DNA of 64,000 nucleotides from Candidatus Bodocaedibacter vickermanii (lineage in GTDB: Bacteria; Pseudomonadota; Alphaproteobacteria; UBA6184), in contig NZ_CP054719.1 of assembly GCF_014896945.1 (NCBI RefSeq), forward strand, positions 357,153 to 421,152, in the 5' to 3' direction. Shown here one piece after another: positions 63,120 through 64,000 of the stretch. Numbering within the stretch: position 1 is the stretch's first letter; each line of letters opens with the position of its first letter. Under the pieces are notes generated by a model, which ran no database searches, was not told the DNA's origin, and was given only the letters and a program-made list of their open reading frames with translations. Made by a program: the position numbers and the translations under genes.

Positions 63120-63905
63120 TTACATTACGCCATCTAACACACGAGACAATGAACGTTGAACGGAATCTTGCATTTCTTTTTTCCAATCAATCGCCATACC
63201 TTGCGCATCTAATCCATCAATTGCTCCATTACCTAACTCTAACGCAATAATTCTGTCTGTTTCTTGAATTAATGCAACGGCCAAACTTTTACGCGCTTTA
63301 TCCATTTTTTCTTTAGCAAACGCACCTGCTGCTGCAATTAATTGATCTTTTTGACCGCCTGTTTGGATAATTCGACCTGTTACATCTACAAGCAATCCAA
63401 CCAATCTAACTGCGAACCCTTCATCTAAGGGTACCGATTTTAACTCTTCTTCTGAAACTGAAACGCCTAACATGGCGGCAACTTCTTGTGCGTAGAAAAC
63501 TTTCTTACCATATGCAACGCCATCTAGTTTTCCATCGGCTAAATCATCCAATGCGATCGCTAGGAAACGCGTTAATAATTGTCCTGCAAATTCATTAAGC
63601 AAAAAGCGCTCTGCATCTTTAAATGTAGTGCTGCACCACGCTGAACACCCAACTGTACCAACAGCTTTAACATTATCGGGTAACCCTAATGTTGCACCAT
63701 ATCCACGAATGTGCGCTTTAATTCGTTCCAAATCTGCAGCACTGGCTACTGCTCGTGACGATTCACCCGCAACTGGTGCTATTGAAACAACAATCTCAGG
63801 GACTCCAACGCCTCCACCAACATCAGCAACGTCTAAAGTCGCTGCTGATGGTGCAGACATGCCGAATGATAAAATTGTCGTCAATAATAAAAGTGATTTC
63901 TTCAT
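63120..63905 (-). CDS. Exported protein, unknown, Ala/Val-rich N-terminus
   Basis: The 261-aa product starts at ATG 63905, preceded by AAAGGAG 8 bases upstream. It has a signal peptide (MKKSLLLLTTILSFGMSAPS) followed by a Gly/Val-rich linker (DVADVGGGVGVPEIVVSIAP). Then follow a short Cys pair (GCSAWCSTTF near residue 87) and helical segments (AKEKMDKARKSLAVALIQET). No family recognised. Convergent with the deacylase gene and 4 bases from its stop. Part of the set of exported proteins of unknown role in this window. Confidence 0.7.
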   Translation of the reverse strand: MKKSLLLLTTILSFGMSAPSAATLDVADVGGGVGVPEIVVSIAPVAGESSRAVASAADLERIKAHIRGYGATLGLPDNVKAVGTVGCSAWCSTTFKDAERFLLNEFAGQLLTRFLAIALDDLADGKLDGVAYGKKVFYAQEVAAMLGVSVSEEELKSVPLDEGFAVRLVGLLVDVTGRIIQTGGQKDQLIAAAGAFAKEKMDKARKSLAVALIQETDRIIALELGNGAIDGLDAQGMAIDWKKEMQDSVQRSLSRVLDGVM

Positions 63906-64000
63906 AGAATGACTCCTTTGAATATACATAAAATTTTGAATGAGAATGGCTTTAGACATGTACCATGGACTTAGTGTCCCGCATAAAAGTTAGGAAAAGG

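Overview
The window reads as chromosomal DNA of an AT-rich, host-associated alphaproteobacterium, probably from the Holosporales/Paracaedibacter-Caedibacter side of the class. This placement is inference. It rests on ChpT (the CckA-CtrA phosphotransferase), NtrYX next to dusB, AddAB-type recombination genes, a large NAD-glutamate dehydrogenase, an RT0821/Lpp0805-type antigen, a type VI secretion spike, many small secreted proteins, degraded genes and intergenic palindromic repeats.

Layout. 0.2-2 kb: comF, a small His/Asp-rich exported protein and a class II aldolase, all on the minus strand. 2-3.3 kb: repeat mosaic. 3.3-17.4 kb: a housekeeping block on the plus strand, glyQ-glyS-tRNA-Gly, then gdh-dusB-(Fis-like NtrC relic)-ntrY-ntrX-trkA with overlapping or abutting genes, closed by a minus-strand tRNA-Arg. 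17.6-23.5 kb: membrane proteins of unknown role, addB and two pseudopilins. 23.5-25.3 kb: an exported protein plus repeats and a candidate structured RNA. 25.3-34.7 kb: a minus-strand operon whose first gene is the N-terminal half of VgrG, followed by a 1162-aa Asp/Ser/Gly-rich repeat protein, the C-terminal half of VgrG, a MORN-repeat protein, midA and pgeF. A TetR-like gene diverges from it, followed by an acidic exported protein. 36-43.7 kb: a CNNM/CBS transporter, an FKBP isomerase, two exported proteins (one with a deaminase-like zinc motif), chpT and acnA. 43.7-53.9 kb: a segment bounded by about 640-bp inverted repeats and holding mutT (3' end rewritten by a small inverted-repeat element), rnhA, a degenerate methyltransferase, an Aas-like fusion with a decayed ligase domain, and addA truncated at the repeat. 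53.9-64 kb: an Rpn-type nuclease, an RT0821-like antigen, lolA, ftsK, an exported protein, terC, a second candidate structured RNA, csaA, brnQ, a ProX-type editing deacylase and another exported protein.

The most interesting items are these. (1) VgrG is divided inside its OB-fold into two genes with a giant low-complexity protein encoded between them. (2) Two unlinked intergenic sequences, about 24.8-25.0 kb (+) and 60.7-60.9 kb (-), share one hairpin architecture with covarying helices, which points to an unnamed structured RNA family. (3) The DNA-binding tail of NtrC survives alone between dusB and ntrY, recalling the dusB-fis arrangement of gammaproteobacteria. (4) The repeat-driven decay around 44-54 kb affects mutT and addA. 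No ribosomal RNA, CRISPR array, complete insertion sequence or replication origin was recognised. Coordinates of non-coding elements are approximate to a few bases.
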